In this document: piece after piece, positions 7,994 to 17,514 of the stretch
Layout: each line of letters begins with the position of its first letter
How positions within the stretch are numbered: position 1 is the first letter of the stretch
NCBI RefSeq assembly: GCF_900105905.1
Contig: NZ_FNSV01000007.1
Span: 49,081-113,080 of the forward strand
DNA length: 64,000 nt
Direction: 5' to 3'
Source: Rhodococcus koreensis
GTDB taxonomy: Bacteria; Actinomycetota; Actinomycetes; Mycobacteriales; Mycobacteriaceae
Program-made: the position numbers and the translations under genes
Notes under the pieces: generated by a model
Databases searched by the model: none
What the model was told of the DNA's origin: nothing
What the model saw: only the letters and a program-made list of their open reading frames with translations

Positions 7994-10900
7994 CGCCGCC
8001 CCACACCAACTGTCGTGCCGGCGAACGGACAGAAGCGGCCACCAAGGCAGTGCGCAGCACGCGGCAGTTCCTTCCGCTGACGGCCGCGCAGAAGGCGATC
8101 TGGTTCGCCCAACTCCTTTCCCCTGACGTACCTTTCGCCATCGCCCAGTACATAGAACTTCACGGTCACGTGGATCTTCCGCTGCTGACTGCCGCTACCC
8201 AACGCGCTCATCGCGAACTCGGCGTCGGGTCGGTCCGACTGGTGACTGGCGACGAGGAGCCCCGACTGCTGGCCACCGAGGCGGTGACCGTGCCCGTTGC
8301 GGTCCACGACCTGCGGGACGCGCACAATCCGGTGGAGGCGGCGGCCGAATGGATGCGAGCCGACACCGAAAGTGCGTTCGACATCCACGATGACCACCTG
8401 GTGCGCTCATCCATCCTGCGACTTTCCGACGAGAACACCTACTGGTACTCGCGGGCCCACCACATCGCTCTCGACGGCTACGGAGCGATGCAGTTGATCA
8501 GCCGGACCGCGGAACTGTACGTCGCGGCCGTTGAGGGGCGTGAACCACCCGAGCGTTCCGCGGTCACTGCCCGCCAACTGCTCGGCGAGGACCTGCGGTA
8601 CGCGCGGTCCACGCGCCGAGAGCGCGATCGGTCCTTCTGGCTCGGCGAGATCACCGATCTACCGCACCCGGCATCACTCGGCGGTGGAAGCGCCCCACCC
8701 GGCGTCGCCTCGCACCGGGTCGGCGCCCCTGTCGCACGCCGTGACGGCGCCCGCTTCAACCAGGGTGGCCTGCGATCGGCGGCGGAGATCATTGCGGCGT
8801 TCGCTGCCTTCCTCGCACTCATGACCGGCTCCGACGACATCCTGCTGACCCTGCCGGTTTCCGCGAGAACCTCTGCGCTGCTGCGCCATTCCGCCGGATC
8901 GGTGTCGAACGTGCTGCCGCTACGACTTCGGAAGGTCCGAACCGGCACGGTCGAAACACTACTGCGCAACACCCAGGCCGCTCTCACGGCCGCCCTGCGG
9001 CGCCAGCGGTACCGCCGGGAGGACATCGGCCGCGACCTCGGTACAGGTTCACACGATCCGGCACAGTTCGGCCCGGTGATCAATCTGATGATGTTCACAC
9101 AGCAGATCTCCCTCGGCGACGTCGCCGGATCGGTGCACGTGCTCTCCACCGGGCCGACCGCCGACCTGTCGGTCAACATCTACCCCGGATCAGCAGAGTC
9201 AGTGCCGCGGATCGACTTCGAAGGCAACAGTGCCGTGTACGGCGAAGCGGAACTGACCGCGCACCACCGACGATTCATGGCGTTCCTGCGCACGTTCACC
9301 ACCGCAGACCCGTCGACCGCGGTCGCGGACCTGAACCTCTTCCATCCCGGCGAGCGCACCGACTGCGCACCGGCACGAGGCGCCGCAGATCGCCCGCCCA
9401 CCACACTCGACCAACTGCTCACCACGGCAGCGGTACGGTCACCCGACGCGGTGGCGTTGCGCACCCCGGATCGGGCGCTGACCTACGGGGCACTGGACCG
9501 ATGGTCCAACCGGGTAGCTCGTGCCCTCATCGCCCGCGGCGCCGGCCCCGAAACCCCCGTCGCGGTCGCCCTCCCGCGGTCCGCCGAATCGATGGTGGCG
9601 CTGTGGGCGGTCGCCAAGACCGGCGCCGCATACGTCCCGATCGATCCCTCTCACCCCACCGACCGCATCGCGTTCACACTCGCCGATTCCGGCGCCGCCC
9701 TCGGCCTGACGATGCCGCAATCGCAATCGCAATCGCGACCGCGCCTCCCGGAGGCGGTGCACTGGCTGCCACTCGACAACCTGGCGGCCGACGACCACTG
9801 CCGGGCAACGAAATCGGGTCCCATCGGTGACGGCGAACGCACTGCGGCGCTGCACACCGCTCACCCGGCGTATCTCATCTACACCTCCGGCTCCACCGGC
9901 ACGCCGAAAGGCGTCGTCGTCACCCACACCGGTCTCGCGAACCTCGCGCAGGAAATTCGCGACAAGTACGATGTCACCTCGACCTCCCGCGTCCTGCATC
10001 TCGCATCACCAACGTTCGACACCGCCCTCGTCGAAGTGCTGGCGGCCGCCATCCACGGCGCCACCCTTGTGATTGCCCCGGCCACCGCGTTCGGCGGGCA
10101 GGAACTCGCCGCATACCTGCGCGAGAACCGTGTGACGCACCTGCTCGCGACACCGTCCGCGCTGGCCACCGTCGACCCGGACGACCTCGACACGGTCGAG
10201 TTGGTGCTCGTCGGCGGCGAACCGTGCCCGCCGACGCTCGTTCGACGGTGGGCCGGCGGACGGGCGATGCGCAACGCCTACGGCCCCACCGAAACGACGT
10301 GCAGTGTCACCCTCACCGAACCGCTGCAGCCGCAGTCGCCCATCACGCTCGGCCCGCCGATGCGCGGTGTCCGCGCCGCGGTCCTCGACCAGAATCTGCA
10401 CCCGTTGCCCGCCGGCGCCGCCGGTGAGCTGTACTTGGCCGGGCCCGCCCTGGCCCGCGGCTATCACGAACGACCCGCCCTGACCGCGACGAAATTCGTC
10501 GCCGACCCTCTCGGCGAACCCGGCTCCCGCATGTTCCGCAGCGGCGACCAGGCCCGCTGGACGATCGAACACGAACTCGAATTCCTCGGCCGGGCAGACG
10601 ATCAGGTCAAGATTCGGGGCCTGCGGATCGAACTCGGCGAAATCGACACAGTCCTGTCCGGCGATCCCACTGTAACGTTCGCCGCCACCGTGGTGCACCG
10701 GTCACCAGCCGGTGATCCCGTCCTCGCGGCCTACGTCGCCGCCGCGGAGGCGGCCACCGTCGACATTGACGCCCTCCGCGCGCGAGCACACCGATTCCTT
10801 CCGAACTACATGGTTCCCGCGGCCATCACGATCGTCGAATCGGTTCCTCTCACCCCGACCGGAAAACTGGATCGCGCGGCGCTGCCGGAGCCCGACCTCG

Positions 10901-12513
10901 GCGGACCCGTTCCCCACCGAAATCCCGGCACCCCGGCGGAGCGCGATGTCGCCGAGGTGTTCGCCGACGTACTAGGCGCAGCCGGGATCGGTGCAGACCA
11001 CTCCTTCTTCGACCTCGGCGGCGATTCCCTTTCCGCGACAAGGGTAGTGGCACGGATCAATGATCGGTGGGGCACCGGGCTCGGGGTTCGCGACGTCTTC
11101 GACGCCCCCACGGTTGCTGCGCTGGCAGCACGGATCGAGGAGCCATCCCCTGACGACGCCCGACCGAGACTCGGTCAGATCGAGCTACCCGAGAAGATCC
11201 CGCTCGCCCCAGCCCAGGCCCATATCGACCGAACCGCCACCGCGCCAGCCCTGTACAGTATTCCGTGCACAATCCGGGTCCGTGGCCGGTTCGACCGCGC
11301 CGCGTTCGAACAGGCCGTGGGGGACGTGCTCGAACGCCACCGTGCGCTGCGAACCATCTACCCCGACGGACCGGCCGGCCCCTACCAACACCTGCTCGAC
11401 GTCGCCGACGCCTTTCCCGATCTGACACCGACCCCGCGGGAGGACGCCGCCGTCATCGATGCCGTCCTTGCGGACCCCTTCGATGTTCGCGCCCAACCGC
11501 CGCTGCGAATCCGGGTGTTCGAGCACGGCCGGAACGAGCACCTGATCGCCTGCGTGTTCCACCACATCAGCGTCGATGGGTGGTCGTTTGCCACCCTCGC
11601 CGGCGACCTCACCCTGGCCTACGCCGCGAGGGCGTCCGGTACGGCGCCGCAGTGGCCGGCTCGTGCGGTGGAGTACGCGGACTACACCGTGTGGCGACAC
11701 GCCGTGTTGGGGGACGAGCACGACCCCGCCAGCAGCGCGTCGACGCAGATCGACTTCTGGGAAACCGAACTGGCAGGATTGCGCGGCGATCTGCACTTGC
11801 CCTGTGAGCGCCCACGACCGACGCGCTGGTCCTACCGGGCCGCACGTCTGGCCTTCTCCCTCGACCCCACCGTGCACACCGCACTACTCGCATCGGCGCA
11901 CATCCATCACGCCACCCTGTTCACGACACTGCGGGCGGCGGTGTCGATCCTGCTCGCCCGAGTGAGCGGCCACACCGACATCGCCATCGGAGCACCGATC
12001 GCCGGACGCGGACATCCCCACCTCGATCACGTGGTGGGAATGTTCGTCAACACGGTGGTCCTGCGCACCCGGGTCACACCGAACATGACCTTCCACGAGG
12101 TGGTGGCCGCGGCGCGCGAGTGTGAGCTACGGGCCTTCGCGCATACGGAATTGCAATTCGAGCGGCTGGTCGAAATCCTCGACCCCCCGCGGTCGCCGTC
12201 TCTGCACCCGTTCTTCCAGGTCGCGCTGTCGCTGGAGAACTTCACCGCCGCCGAGGTCGACATCGACGGAGCAAACATCGAGATCACCCCACGCCCGCTC
12301 GACGTCGCCAAGTGCGATCTGCACTTCTACTTCACCGAACGCCGCGATGACACCGGCGCACCAGGCGGCATCGACGCCGAAATCCTGTACTCCACCGAAC
12401 TCTTCGACGAATCGACGATCACGAACTTCGTGAAAGGACTGCGCGACGTCCTCGCCCGGGCACACCGCGGTACCCGAACATCCCTTAGCCAAACCGATCG
12501 ACGGGGATACTGA
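7990..12513 (+). CDS. Non-ribosomal peptide synthetase, C-A-PCP-C, no thioesterase
   Basis: 1507 residues counted from the ATG that overlaps the methyltransferase stop. Domain order: condensation domain ~20-450 with HHIALDG at 157-163; adenylation domain ~470-960 with A3 YTSGSTGTPKG, A5 NAYGPTE, A7 FRSGDQARW, A8 DDQVKIRGLRIELGEID and A10 PTGKLDRAAL; carrier domain with the pantetheine serine in FFDLGGDSLSATR (~1005-1017); second condensation domain ~1067-1500 with HHISVDG. The aspartate that binds the substrate amino group is present (SPTFDTALVEV). A leading C domain without an upstream module suggests loading by another protein or an N-acylating start. The protein ends after the second C domain with no TE, reductase or further carrier, and decayed copies of its end lie downstream, so it may be the survivor of a longer assembly line. 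Confidence 0.85.
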   Translation: MTPPHTNCRAGERTEAATKAVRSTRQFLPLTAAQKAIWFAQLLSPDVPFAIAQYIELHGHVDLPLLTAATQRAHRELGVGSVRLVTGDEEPRLLATEAVTVPVAVHDLRDAHNPVEAAAEWMRADTESAFDIHDDHLVRSSILRLSDENTYWYSRAHHIALDGYGAMQLISRTAELYVAAVEGREPPERSAVTARQLLGEDLRYARSTRRERDRSFWLGEITDLPHPASLGGGSAPPGVASHRVGAPVARRDGARFNQGGLRSAAEIIAAFAAFLALMTGSDDILLTLPVSARTSALLRHSAGSVSNVLPLRLRKVRTGTVETLLRNTQAALTAALRRQRYRREDIGRDLGTGSHDPAQFGPVINLMMFTQQISLGDVAGSVHVLSTGPTADLSVNIYPGSAESVPRIDFEGNSAVYGEAELTAHHRRFMAFLRTFTTADPSTAVADLNLFHPGERTDCAPARGAADRPPTTLDQLLTTAAVRSPDAVALRTPDRALTYGALDRWSNRVARALIARGAGPETPVAVALPRSAESMVALWAVAKTGAAYVPIDPSHPTDRIAFTLADSGAALGLTMPQSQSQSRPRLPEAVHWLPLDNLAADDHCRATKSGPIGDGERTAALHTAHPAYLIYTSGSTGTPKGVVVTHTGLANLAQEIRDKYDVTSTSRVLHLASPTFDTALVEVLAAAIHGATLVIAPATAFGGQELAAYLRENRVTHLLATPSALATVDPDDLDTVELVLVGGEPCPPTLVRRWAGGRAMRNAYGPTETTCSVTLTEPLQPQSPITLGPPMRGVRAAVLDQNLHPLPAGAAGELYLAGPALARGYHERPALTATKFVADPLGEPGSRMFRSGDQARWTIEHELEFLGRADDQVKIRGLRIELGEIDTVLSGDPTVTFAATVVHRSPAGDPVLAAYVAAAEAATVDIDALRARAHRFLPNYMVPAAITIVESVPLTPTGKLDRAALPEPDLGGPVPHRNPGTPAERDVAEVFADVLGAAGIGADHSFFDLGGDSLSATRVVARINDRWGTGLGVRDVFDAPTVAALAARIEEPSPDDARPRLGQIELPEKIPLAPAQAHIDRTATAPALYSIPCTIRVRGRFDRAAFEQAVGDVLERHRALRTIYPDGPAGPYQHLLDVADAFPDLTPTPREDAAVIDAVLADPFDVRAQPPLRIRVFEHGRNEHLIACVFHHISVDGWSFATLAGDLTLAYAARASGTAPQWPARAVEYADYTVWRHAVLGDEHDPASSASTQIDFWETELAGLRGDLHLPCERPRPTRWSYRAARLAFSLDPTVHTALLASAHIHHATLFTTLRAAVSILLARVSGHTDIAIGAPIAGRGHPHLDHVVGMFVNTVVLRTRVTPNMTFHEVVAAARECELRAFAHTELQFERLVEILDPPRSPSLHPFFQVALSLENFTAAEVDIDGANIEITPRPLDVAKCDLHFYFTERRDDTGAPGGIDAEILYSTELFDESTITNFVKGLRDVLARAHRGTRTSLSQTDRRGY

Positions 12514-12609
12514 GGTCAAACAGCAGAGGACATCCCATGGACCGGCGTCGATGACCTACTCTGCCGGCAGGGTGAAATGCGCGCCAGCCTCCACGCACCG
12601 GCGGCGGCG

Positions 12610-12885
12610 TCATCCCAGGATGATCAGCACACCGACGAACGTGATTGCACTGAGCGAGGCGACAACACAGATCGTCCACGCCCGGATCGCGTCCCGGTGC
12701 CAATCCCGCCCTTCTTGCAGTGACTCGGCTGTGAGCACCCGTGATTGCAGGTCGGATGCCGCCTGATCGGTTCGTTCCGACAGCTGCTTGCGGGACGCCA
12801 CGTCGGCGGTGATCGCTGCGGCGAAAGACGCGGCGATCACGGTCAGCGTGGCAGCTAGCACCGTGACCGTCCAGAACATATTCAT
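12610..12885 (-). CDS. Small two-helix membrane protein
   Basis: About 91 residues from MNMFWTVTVLAATLTVIAAS. A longer frame upstream exists but its sequence is not membrane- or protein-like. There is one hydrophobic helix at the N-terminus, a polar linker SRKQLSERTDQAASDLQSRV, and a second helix IRAWTICVVASLSAITFVGV at the C-terminus. The layout (helix, polar loop, helix) recalls a shortened Rv1733c-type protein, but homology is not demonstrable by eye. A weak aaggaaaag lies about 12 nt upstream. Confidence 0.55.
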   Translation of the reverse strand: MNMFWTVTVLAATLTVIAASFAAAITADVASRKQLSERTDQAASDLQSRVLTAESLQEGRDWHRDAIRAWTICVVASLSAITFVGVLIILG

Positions 12886-13056
12886 ACCGGGTTCTCGACT
12901 TTTCCTTGTTTGCTGGGTGTCCTCCGCTGACGCGATCGGTCGACCCTTGTCGGCCCCGCCCCACGGGTGTATCGCTCCGACGGCGCATTGTGTTGCACGC
13001 GGCAGCAAAGGCGTGTCCGATCGCGGGAGCGGATCTGGCACCCACGGTCCCGCATG

Positions 13057-13242
13057 CTAGAACCAGTGACGACGGCCGCCGACGGCGCGGCCGGTGCCGC
13101 CGAGCAGCGCGAGGATGATCCCGATGACCAGCAGGATGATCCCGATGGTCGAGAGGATCGAGATGTGCGCCACGAATCCGATCACGAGCAGAATCAGTCC
13201 GAGAATGATCACTATCAGCCTCGTTTCGCCAATGTGCGCCAT
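13057..13242 (-). CDS. Small hydrophobic membrane protein (DUF6131-like)
   Basis: About 61 residues from MAHIGETRLIVIILGLILLV. Two closely spaced transmembrane helices rich in Ile, Leu and Gly are followed by a basic tail GGRRHWF. This matches the short actinobacterial DUF6131 membrane proteins, whose function is unknown. The start is uncertain; GTG codons a few residues downstream are alternatives. It lies between the NRPS and its decayed fragment and is not obviously part of either. Confidence 0.6.
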   Translation of the reverse strand: MAHIGETRLIVIILGLILLVIGFVAHISILSTIGIILLVIGIILALLGGTGRAVGGRRHWF

Positions 13243-13580
13243 TGGCTGTTCGCCCCGTAATCCTGGATTACCCCGTAGGGGTTGTCGGAAACGACGGTGC
13301 AGGCGTCGTCGTTTGCGGGATCGTCCCCAGTGCCGAGCCCCTGGTCTGCTCGCCATCGACCGCTCGACGGACAGAGAGCGGTCATGCTTGTGCTCCGGAA
13401 ACACCGCCGAGTGAGTCGGAGGTTCGATACACAGGCCCGAGAAGAGTGACAAGAAGCCAAAGCCTCGAACCTTGACAGTGGGAACCCGGGTGCTGGCCCT
13501 GAGACGGTTCGGACAAGCCGCGACCGGCGTGATCGTCTAGGGCTACACCGAACTGACCGATACGGCCGAATGCAGGCATG
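13243..13580. other. About 340 bp without a convincing gene
   Basis: Nothing with motif support is seen on either strand. The stretch precedes the first NRPS remnant and may hold more heavily mutated NRPS sequence. Confidence 0.4.
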
Positions 13581-13676
13581 ATCCTGAATTCCACCGACCT
13601 CTTCGACGAATCGACGGAGGCTCTTTTCGTCGCAAGCCTGCGCGACGTCTTCGCCCGAGGCACACCGGTGGCACAT
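13581..13676 (+). pseudogene. Remnant of the NRPS C-terminal end, copy 1
   Basis: Translated in one uninterrupted frame this gives ILNSTDLFDESTEALFVASL then RDVFARGTP. It aligns with the last part of the intact NRPS at ~12385-12470 (ILYSTELFDESTITNFVKGL RDVLARAHR). The stretch ctcttcgacgaatcgac is identical in both. There is no start or upstream C-domain core, so it is a relic of a second NRPS end. Confidence 0.65.
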
Positions 13677-13745
13677 GGACACCGTCGCGGCCGTCCGAGC
13701 TGAACCTTCAGTGGTTTCTCAGCGTCGTCCCCGAATACTTGGATC

Positions 13746-14219
13746 ATGTCCACTGTCAGCGGGTTGCCCGCCCATGTACTGTTTGTCCATTTCATCGTGG
13801 TGTTGGCGCCGCTGACCGCACTTCTGGTCGTCCTGTGCAGCGTGTGGCCCGCGGCCAGACATCGATTGGTATGGCTCGCTCTCGCGCTCGCGGCGGTGAC
13901 CGCAGTTCTGACCCCGCTGACCGCCGACGCCGGCGAGTGGCTCGAGAAACAGGTCGCCCGGTCAGCTTCCGTGCACACCCACACCGAACTCGGCGACACC
14001 ATGATCTACTTCTCCGTCGCGCTTCTGCTCGCCGCATTGGCCGTCGCCCTGGTCCAGCTTCGCGAACGAAAGTCGGAACCCTCACGGCCGCTCACGCTGA
14101 TCGTTGCCCTTCTCGCGATCGCGGTGGCAGTGGGAACGGTGGTTCAGGTCTACCGCATCGGCGAGTCCGGGTCGCGTGCCACCTGGGGCGATGTCGCCAC
14201 CTCGAACGCAGCGCCGTGA
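13746..14219 (+). CDS. DUF2231 four-helix membrane protein
   Basis: 157 residues with four predicted transmembrane helices: LPAHVLFVHFIVVLAPLTAL, VWLALALAAVTAVLTPLTAD, MIYFSVALLLAALAVALVQL and LTLIVALLAIAVAVGTVVQV. The opening PAHxxFVHF signature and the conserved histidines in the first helix and in SVHTHTELGD are typical of DUF2231, a family of predicted redox or haem-associated membrane proteins with no firm function. It lies 290 bp upstream of the histidine kinase gene on the same strand, separated by a decayed NRPS fragment. Confidence 0.75.
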   Translation: MSTVSGLPAHVLFVHFIVVLAPLTALLVVLCSVWPAARHRLVWLALALAAVTAVLTPLTADAGEWLEKQVARSASVHTHTELGDTMIYFSVALLLAALAVALVQLRERKSEPSRPLTLIVALLAIAVAVGTVVQVYRIGESGSRATWGDVATSNAAP

Positions 14220-14271
14220 CACCGTCCCGAACTCGAACCGGCGGATTTCCGCACCGCGACGCCGGAAGGTT

Positions 14272-14402
14272 CTGGTCCCCCGCTTGCCGCACCCGTTCTT
14301 CCGGTCGGTTGTCTGTGAGCAACTTCACCGCCGCACAGTGGACGTGGTGACCCGGCCGGGATCGGCGGCGAACTGGTGTACACGGCCAACTTCTTCGTCT
14401 AA
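14272..14402 (+). pseudogene. Remnant of the NRPS C-terminal end, copy 2
   Basis: Across small frame shifts the stretch reads LVPRLPHPFFRSVV, then LSVSNFTAAQW, then GIGGELVYTANFFV and a stop. These match, in order, RSPSLHPFFQVALSLENF, TAAEVDI and GGIDAEILYSTELFD of the intact NRPS second condensation domain (about 12190-12410). Short identical DNA words (cacccgttcttcc; gaacttcaccgccgc with one change) support common ancestry. It is a second, more decayed NRPS tail. Confidence 0.55.
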
Positions 14403-14508
14403 CTCCACCGCCGGATTCCGTCCCCTCTGCTGCGCACCATCCTTGCCGTGGCCACGCATGAACTCCGACACCGAGTCGGCGGACGCAGTGTCGGTCAGAC
14501 TGAACACC

Positions 14509-15906
14509 ATGGACCGCCGCAGCCTGCACCCCCAACGCTGGAATGTGCGGGTGCGGTCCACCGCGGCTGCGGTCCTCGCCGTCACGGTGTGCCTGCTTCT
14601 GGCCAGCGGTGCACTCCTGTTCGTGTTGTACCGCGCGCTCGAACACTCCGCCCGCGTCGCCGCCGACTCGCGGGCCCACCAGATCATCGAGCAACTCCAC
14701 ACTCAGCCGCCTCAGGAACTCGACGCATCCTTACTCGCGACCGACGGTCAGATCGGAGCCATCCAGATCCTTGACACCCAGGGAAACGTGCTCGCCACCT
14801 CGGTCGGGATTCCGTCATCACCGGTCTTCGCCTCCCCGCTCCCACCTGGTGAGTCCGCTTACCTGGGAAACCTCCACTTCGGGCACGACCGCGATTACTG
14901 GGTGGCCGCTATCGGCACCACGTCCCCGAACGGGCCGGTCACCGTGGTCACCGGCGCCGACCGCGAACTGGTCGAAGGTGTCCTGGCCACCGTCGCGGCG
15001 CTGCTCGCGATCGGGGCCCCGCTCGTCATCGGGTTCGCCTCCGCCACCACCTACCGACTCATCGGCACTGCCCTTCGCCCCGTGGAGAGGATCCGCGCCC
15101 ACGTGGCGGCAATCTCCACCGCTCAACTCGACGAACGGGTCCCCGTGCCCGCGGCGCGAGACGAAATCGGCGATCTAGCAGTCACCATGAACAGCATGCT
15201 CGCGCGGCTCGAGGCCGGGCACCTTGCTCAGCAACGCTTCGTTAGCGACGCCTCCCACGAACTGCGCAGCCCGCTGGCAACCATCACCGCCGCGCTCGAA
15301 CTCGCACAGTCCCGGCCCGACCTGATCGACACCGCCCTGGTGGACGAGTCGTTGCTTCCCGAGGCCCGGCGGATGCATGCGTTGCTCGAAGATCTCCTCC
15401 TGCTCGCGCGCGCCGACGAAGACTCATTATCCCGAATCCGCGTCGATGTCGATATCGACGATCTGATCCTCGCCGAACGCGCCCGTCTCCGAGGTCGTTC
15501 GGCCGTCACAGTCACCGCCACCGTTCACCCCATCCGGGTGGCAGGCGATCCACAGCAGCTGACCCGGCTGGTCCGCAATCTCGTCGACAACGCCGTCCGC
15601 CATGCACGCACCCGAATCGCCCTCACATGCCGAAGGGGCGGGGAGGGCGCCGTGATCGAGGTGAGCGACGACGGACCGGGTATCGCCCCGACGGACCGGG
15701 CCCGCATCTTCGATCGGTTCGTCCGTCTCGACACTCCTCGAACCCGCGCATCCGGTGGTTCCGGACTCGGGCTCGCCATCGCCGCGGAAATCGTCGCCGC
15801 ACACCATGGATCGATCGACATCCTCGACCGGGCCGGTGGGGGTGCGCACTTCGTCGTCACGCTCCCAATCGGCGACGATACTTACCCCTCCGCCCGCATC
15901 GAATAG
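14509..15906 (+). CDS. Two-component sensor histidine kinase (HAMP-HisKA-HATPase)
   Basis: About 465 residues from MDRRSLHPQRWNVRVRSTAA. Transmembrane helix 1 is ~18-40 and helix 2 ~150-178, enclosing an extracytoplasmic sensor of ~105 residues. A HAMP region (LRPVERIRAHVAAISTAQLD) precedes the H-box FVSDASHELRSPLATITAAL with phospho-acceptor His250. The ATPase domain has the N-box LVRNLVDNAVRHA, the G1 box DDGPGI and the G2 box GGSGLGLAIA. It resembles MprB/TcrY-type actinobacterial kinases. Its response regulator lies on the opposite strand and overlaps its 3' end by 25 bp, an unusual convergent arrangement. Confidence 0.85.
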   Translation: MDRRSLHPQRWNVRVRSTAAAVLAVTVCLLLASGALLFVLYRALEHSARVAADSRAHQIIEQLHTQPPQELDASLLATDGQIGAIQILDTQGNVLATSVGIPSSPVFASPLPPGESAYLGNLHFGHDRDYWVAAIGTTSPNGPVTVVTGADRELVEGVLATVAALLAIGAPLVIGFASATTYRLIGTALRPVERIRAHVAAISTAQLDERVPVPAARDEIGDLAVTMNSMLARLEAGHLAQQRFVSDASHELRSPLATITAALELAQSRPDLIDTALVDESLLPEARRMHALLEDLLLLARADEDSLSRIRVDVDIDDLILAERARLRGRSAVTVTATVHPIRVAGDPQQLTRLVRNLVDNAVRHARTRIALTCRRGGEGAVIEVSDDGPGIAPTDRARIFDRFVRLDTPRTRASGGSGLGLAIAAEIVAAHHGSIDILDRAGGGAHFVVTLPIGDDTYPSARIE

Positions 15907-16570
15907 CCCACGCCCCGGACCGTTTCGATGCTCGTCGTGCCGAATGGGGCATCGATCTTGCGCCGAAGATAGCCGATGTAGACTTCCACGATGTTGTCGT
16001 CACCCTCGTAGTTGGAGTCCCAAACCGATTGCAGAATATCGTGTTTGGTGACGACCGAACCTGCGTGGCGCATCAGGAACTTGAGCACGCTGTGCTCGCG
16101 GGGCGTGAGGTGAAGGCGGGTCTCACCGCGGGTGACCCGCCGCGAGGCCGGGTCCAACTCGAGTCCGGCAGCGCTGAGGACCGGGGGCCGCGGCGGTGCC
16201 CCCGTCGCACCAGCGCCCGCAACCTCGCCACCAGCACCACGAACGAAAAAGGTTTGACCAAGTAGTCGTCGGCACCGAGGTCGAAGGCATCAGCGAGGTC
16301 GTATTCGCCGTCCTTGGCCGACAGCATCAGGACCGGCGTCCACAACTGCCGTTGACGCATCTCCCGGACTACGTCGTATCCGTGTTTGCCGGGCAACATG
16401 ATGTCGAGGACCACCACGTCGAAGCCGCCACGCGACGCAGCCGCCAACCCGGCGACGCCATCGTGTTCGACCTGCACGGTGCAGCCCTCGGCCGTCAGGC
16501 CACGCCGTACCGTCTCGGCCAGACGGGTTTCATCCTCGACCAGCAACACCCGCACCGCAGCCTCCTCCAT
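15882..16570 (-). pseudogene. OmpR-family response regulator, frameshifted
   Basis: The receiver domain is intact: VRVLLVEDETRLAETVRRGL with the acidic pair, phospho-acceptor Asp in VVVLDIMLPGKHGYDVV, and the switch lysine in DDYLVKPFSF. After VRRG (about 16195-16205) a G is missing from a G run and the frame changes. In the next frame the protein continues APPRPPVLSAAGLELDPASR into a winged-helix DNA-binding domain (LTPREHSVLKFLMRHAG ... NIVEVYIGYLRRKID ... IETVRGVGYSMR). If the indel is real, output DNA binding is lost and the adjacent kinase is orphaned. If it is a homopolymer sequencing error, this is a normal MprA/TcrA-like regulator of ~228 residues. Confidence 0.8.
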
Positions 16571-17107
16571 CGCAACTTCACAACCAGGAGACCAACGGTA
16601 CGGTGCTCATCGCAATCACCCGCGCTGCCGGACCCGAACGACTACCGGTCAGAGCAAGCAATCTCAAAGCAGTTGCGAAGCCGACGGGACATTGAGCATC
16701 GAGATTTCGTCGAAAGAGTTAGTGCCGGAACGACTCCAATGCGGTGAACTCGTCCGTCGACCTGAGCCACCCTCACCCGCTACCACCAGCACTTTCGTCT
16801 GCACAGTAGCCATGCTGTTCATGTCCGCACCTGGGTCAGGGCCGCCCCTTGCCCCTGACCTGGGCGAAATCGTTCAAGGCTGCATTGGGCGTCTGCCGAA
16901 CTCGGCATCCCTGCCAGCGCGAGCACCATCGGTCGCGGTGGAAGGTGCAGCTACGCCGCTCGCCGACGGAGATGGCTCACCATGCGCGCCTGCGCGAATC
17001 GACTGTTCTGCTGGCGGAGTATGGACCTTGGCCTCTGCGGCGCCGATCAAGTCTGCGCGACGATGGTTGTGGTGACTGGATGATCCGCGTGAACCCGAGG
17101 CGAGATC
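16571..17107. other. About 540 bp without a convincing gene
   Basis: No motif-bearing frame was found on either strand. It separates the broken regulator from the first universal stress protein fragment and may hold the regulator promoter plus decayed sequence. Confidence 0.4.
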
Positions 17108-17265
17108 ATGACCGACCACCGGCCGATCGTAGTCGGAGTCGACGGATCGCAGTCGTCCTTGCAGGCCGTGGTGTGCGCGGCGGAGGAAGCTGCGCTGCGG
17201 AGGACGCCGCTCACGTTGGCCACCACCGTGTTCGTCCCCGGCGCGCGTGGTGTACCGAGCGCCGG
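17108..17265 (+). pseudogene. Universal stress protein, N-terminal fragment
   Basis: It begins MTDHRPIVVGVDGSQSSLQA and continues AEEAALRRTPLTLATTVFVP, closely matching the first ~50 residues of the intact USP at 17906 (SGHRPIVVGIDGSPSSLQAV). After GARGVPSAG the similarity stops and unrelated residues follow, so more than 80% of the gene is missing. It is probably a relic of a tandem duplication. Confidence 0.75.
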
Positions 17266-17331
17266 CCTCAAACCTTCGTCACCAAGCTCTGGTTCGCTCC
17301 TGCCGTCCGAGTGGCCGTTCGACCGGAACGC

Positions 17332-17514
17332 TCAGCCGGCGAGGGTCTTGAAGACGTCGTAGACCATCCAGGCCGGCCACAGTAGCCCCTGGACGATCGC
17401 GAGGACGTAGTCCCAGAACGCGTCCGCCTGCTGCCAGAACCACACCCAGGCTCCGAAGATGCCCAGGGCGTAGATCGCCCCACCTCCCGCAGCACCGGTG
17501 TTGCGATCACTCAC
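17332..17514 (-). CDS. Small tryptophan-rich membrane protein
   Basis: 60 residues. After the polar start MSDRNTGAAGGG comes a hydrophobic segment IYALGIFGAWVWFWQQADAF and a second one WDYVLAIVQGLLWPAWMVYD, ending VFKTLAG. The aromatic two-helix layout is typical of small actinobacterial membrane proteins annotated as hypothetical. Its 3' end abuts the USP fragment. Function unknown. Confidence 0.6.
   Translation of the reverse strand: MSDRNTGAAGGGAIYALGIFGAWVWFWQQADAFWDYVLAIVQGLLWPAWMVYDVFKTLAG

Noticed and set aside
14104..14508. N-terminal extension of the histidine kinase frame
   Set aside because: The extension overlaps the DUF2231 gene and the NRPS remnant; the kinase membrane helix begins right after the ATG at 14509.
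16849..17385. Plus-strand frame of 178 residues starting MPLTWAKSFKAALGV
   Set aside because: It overlaps the clear USP fragment in another frame, has no motif and is rich in Arg as shadow frames are.
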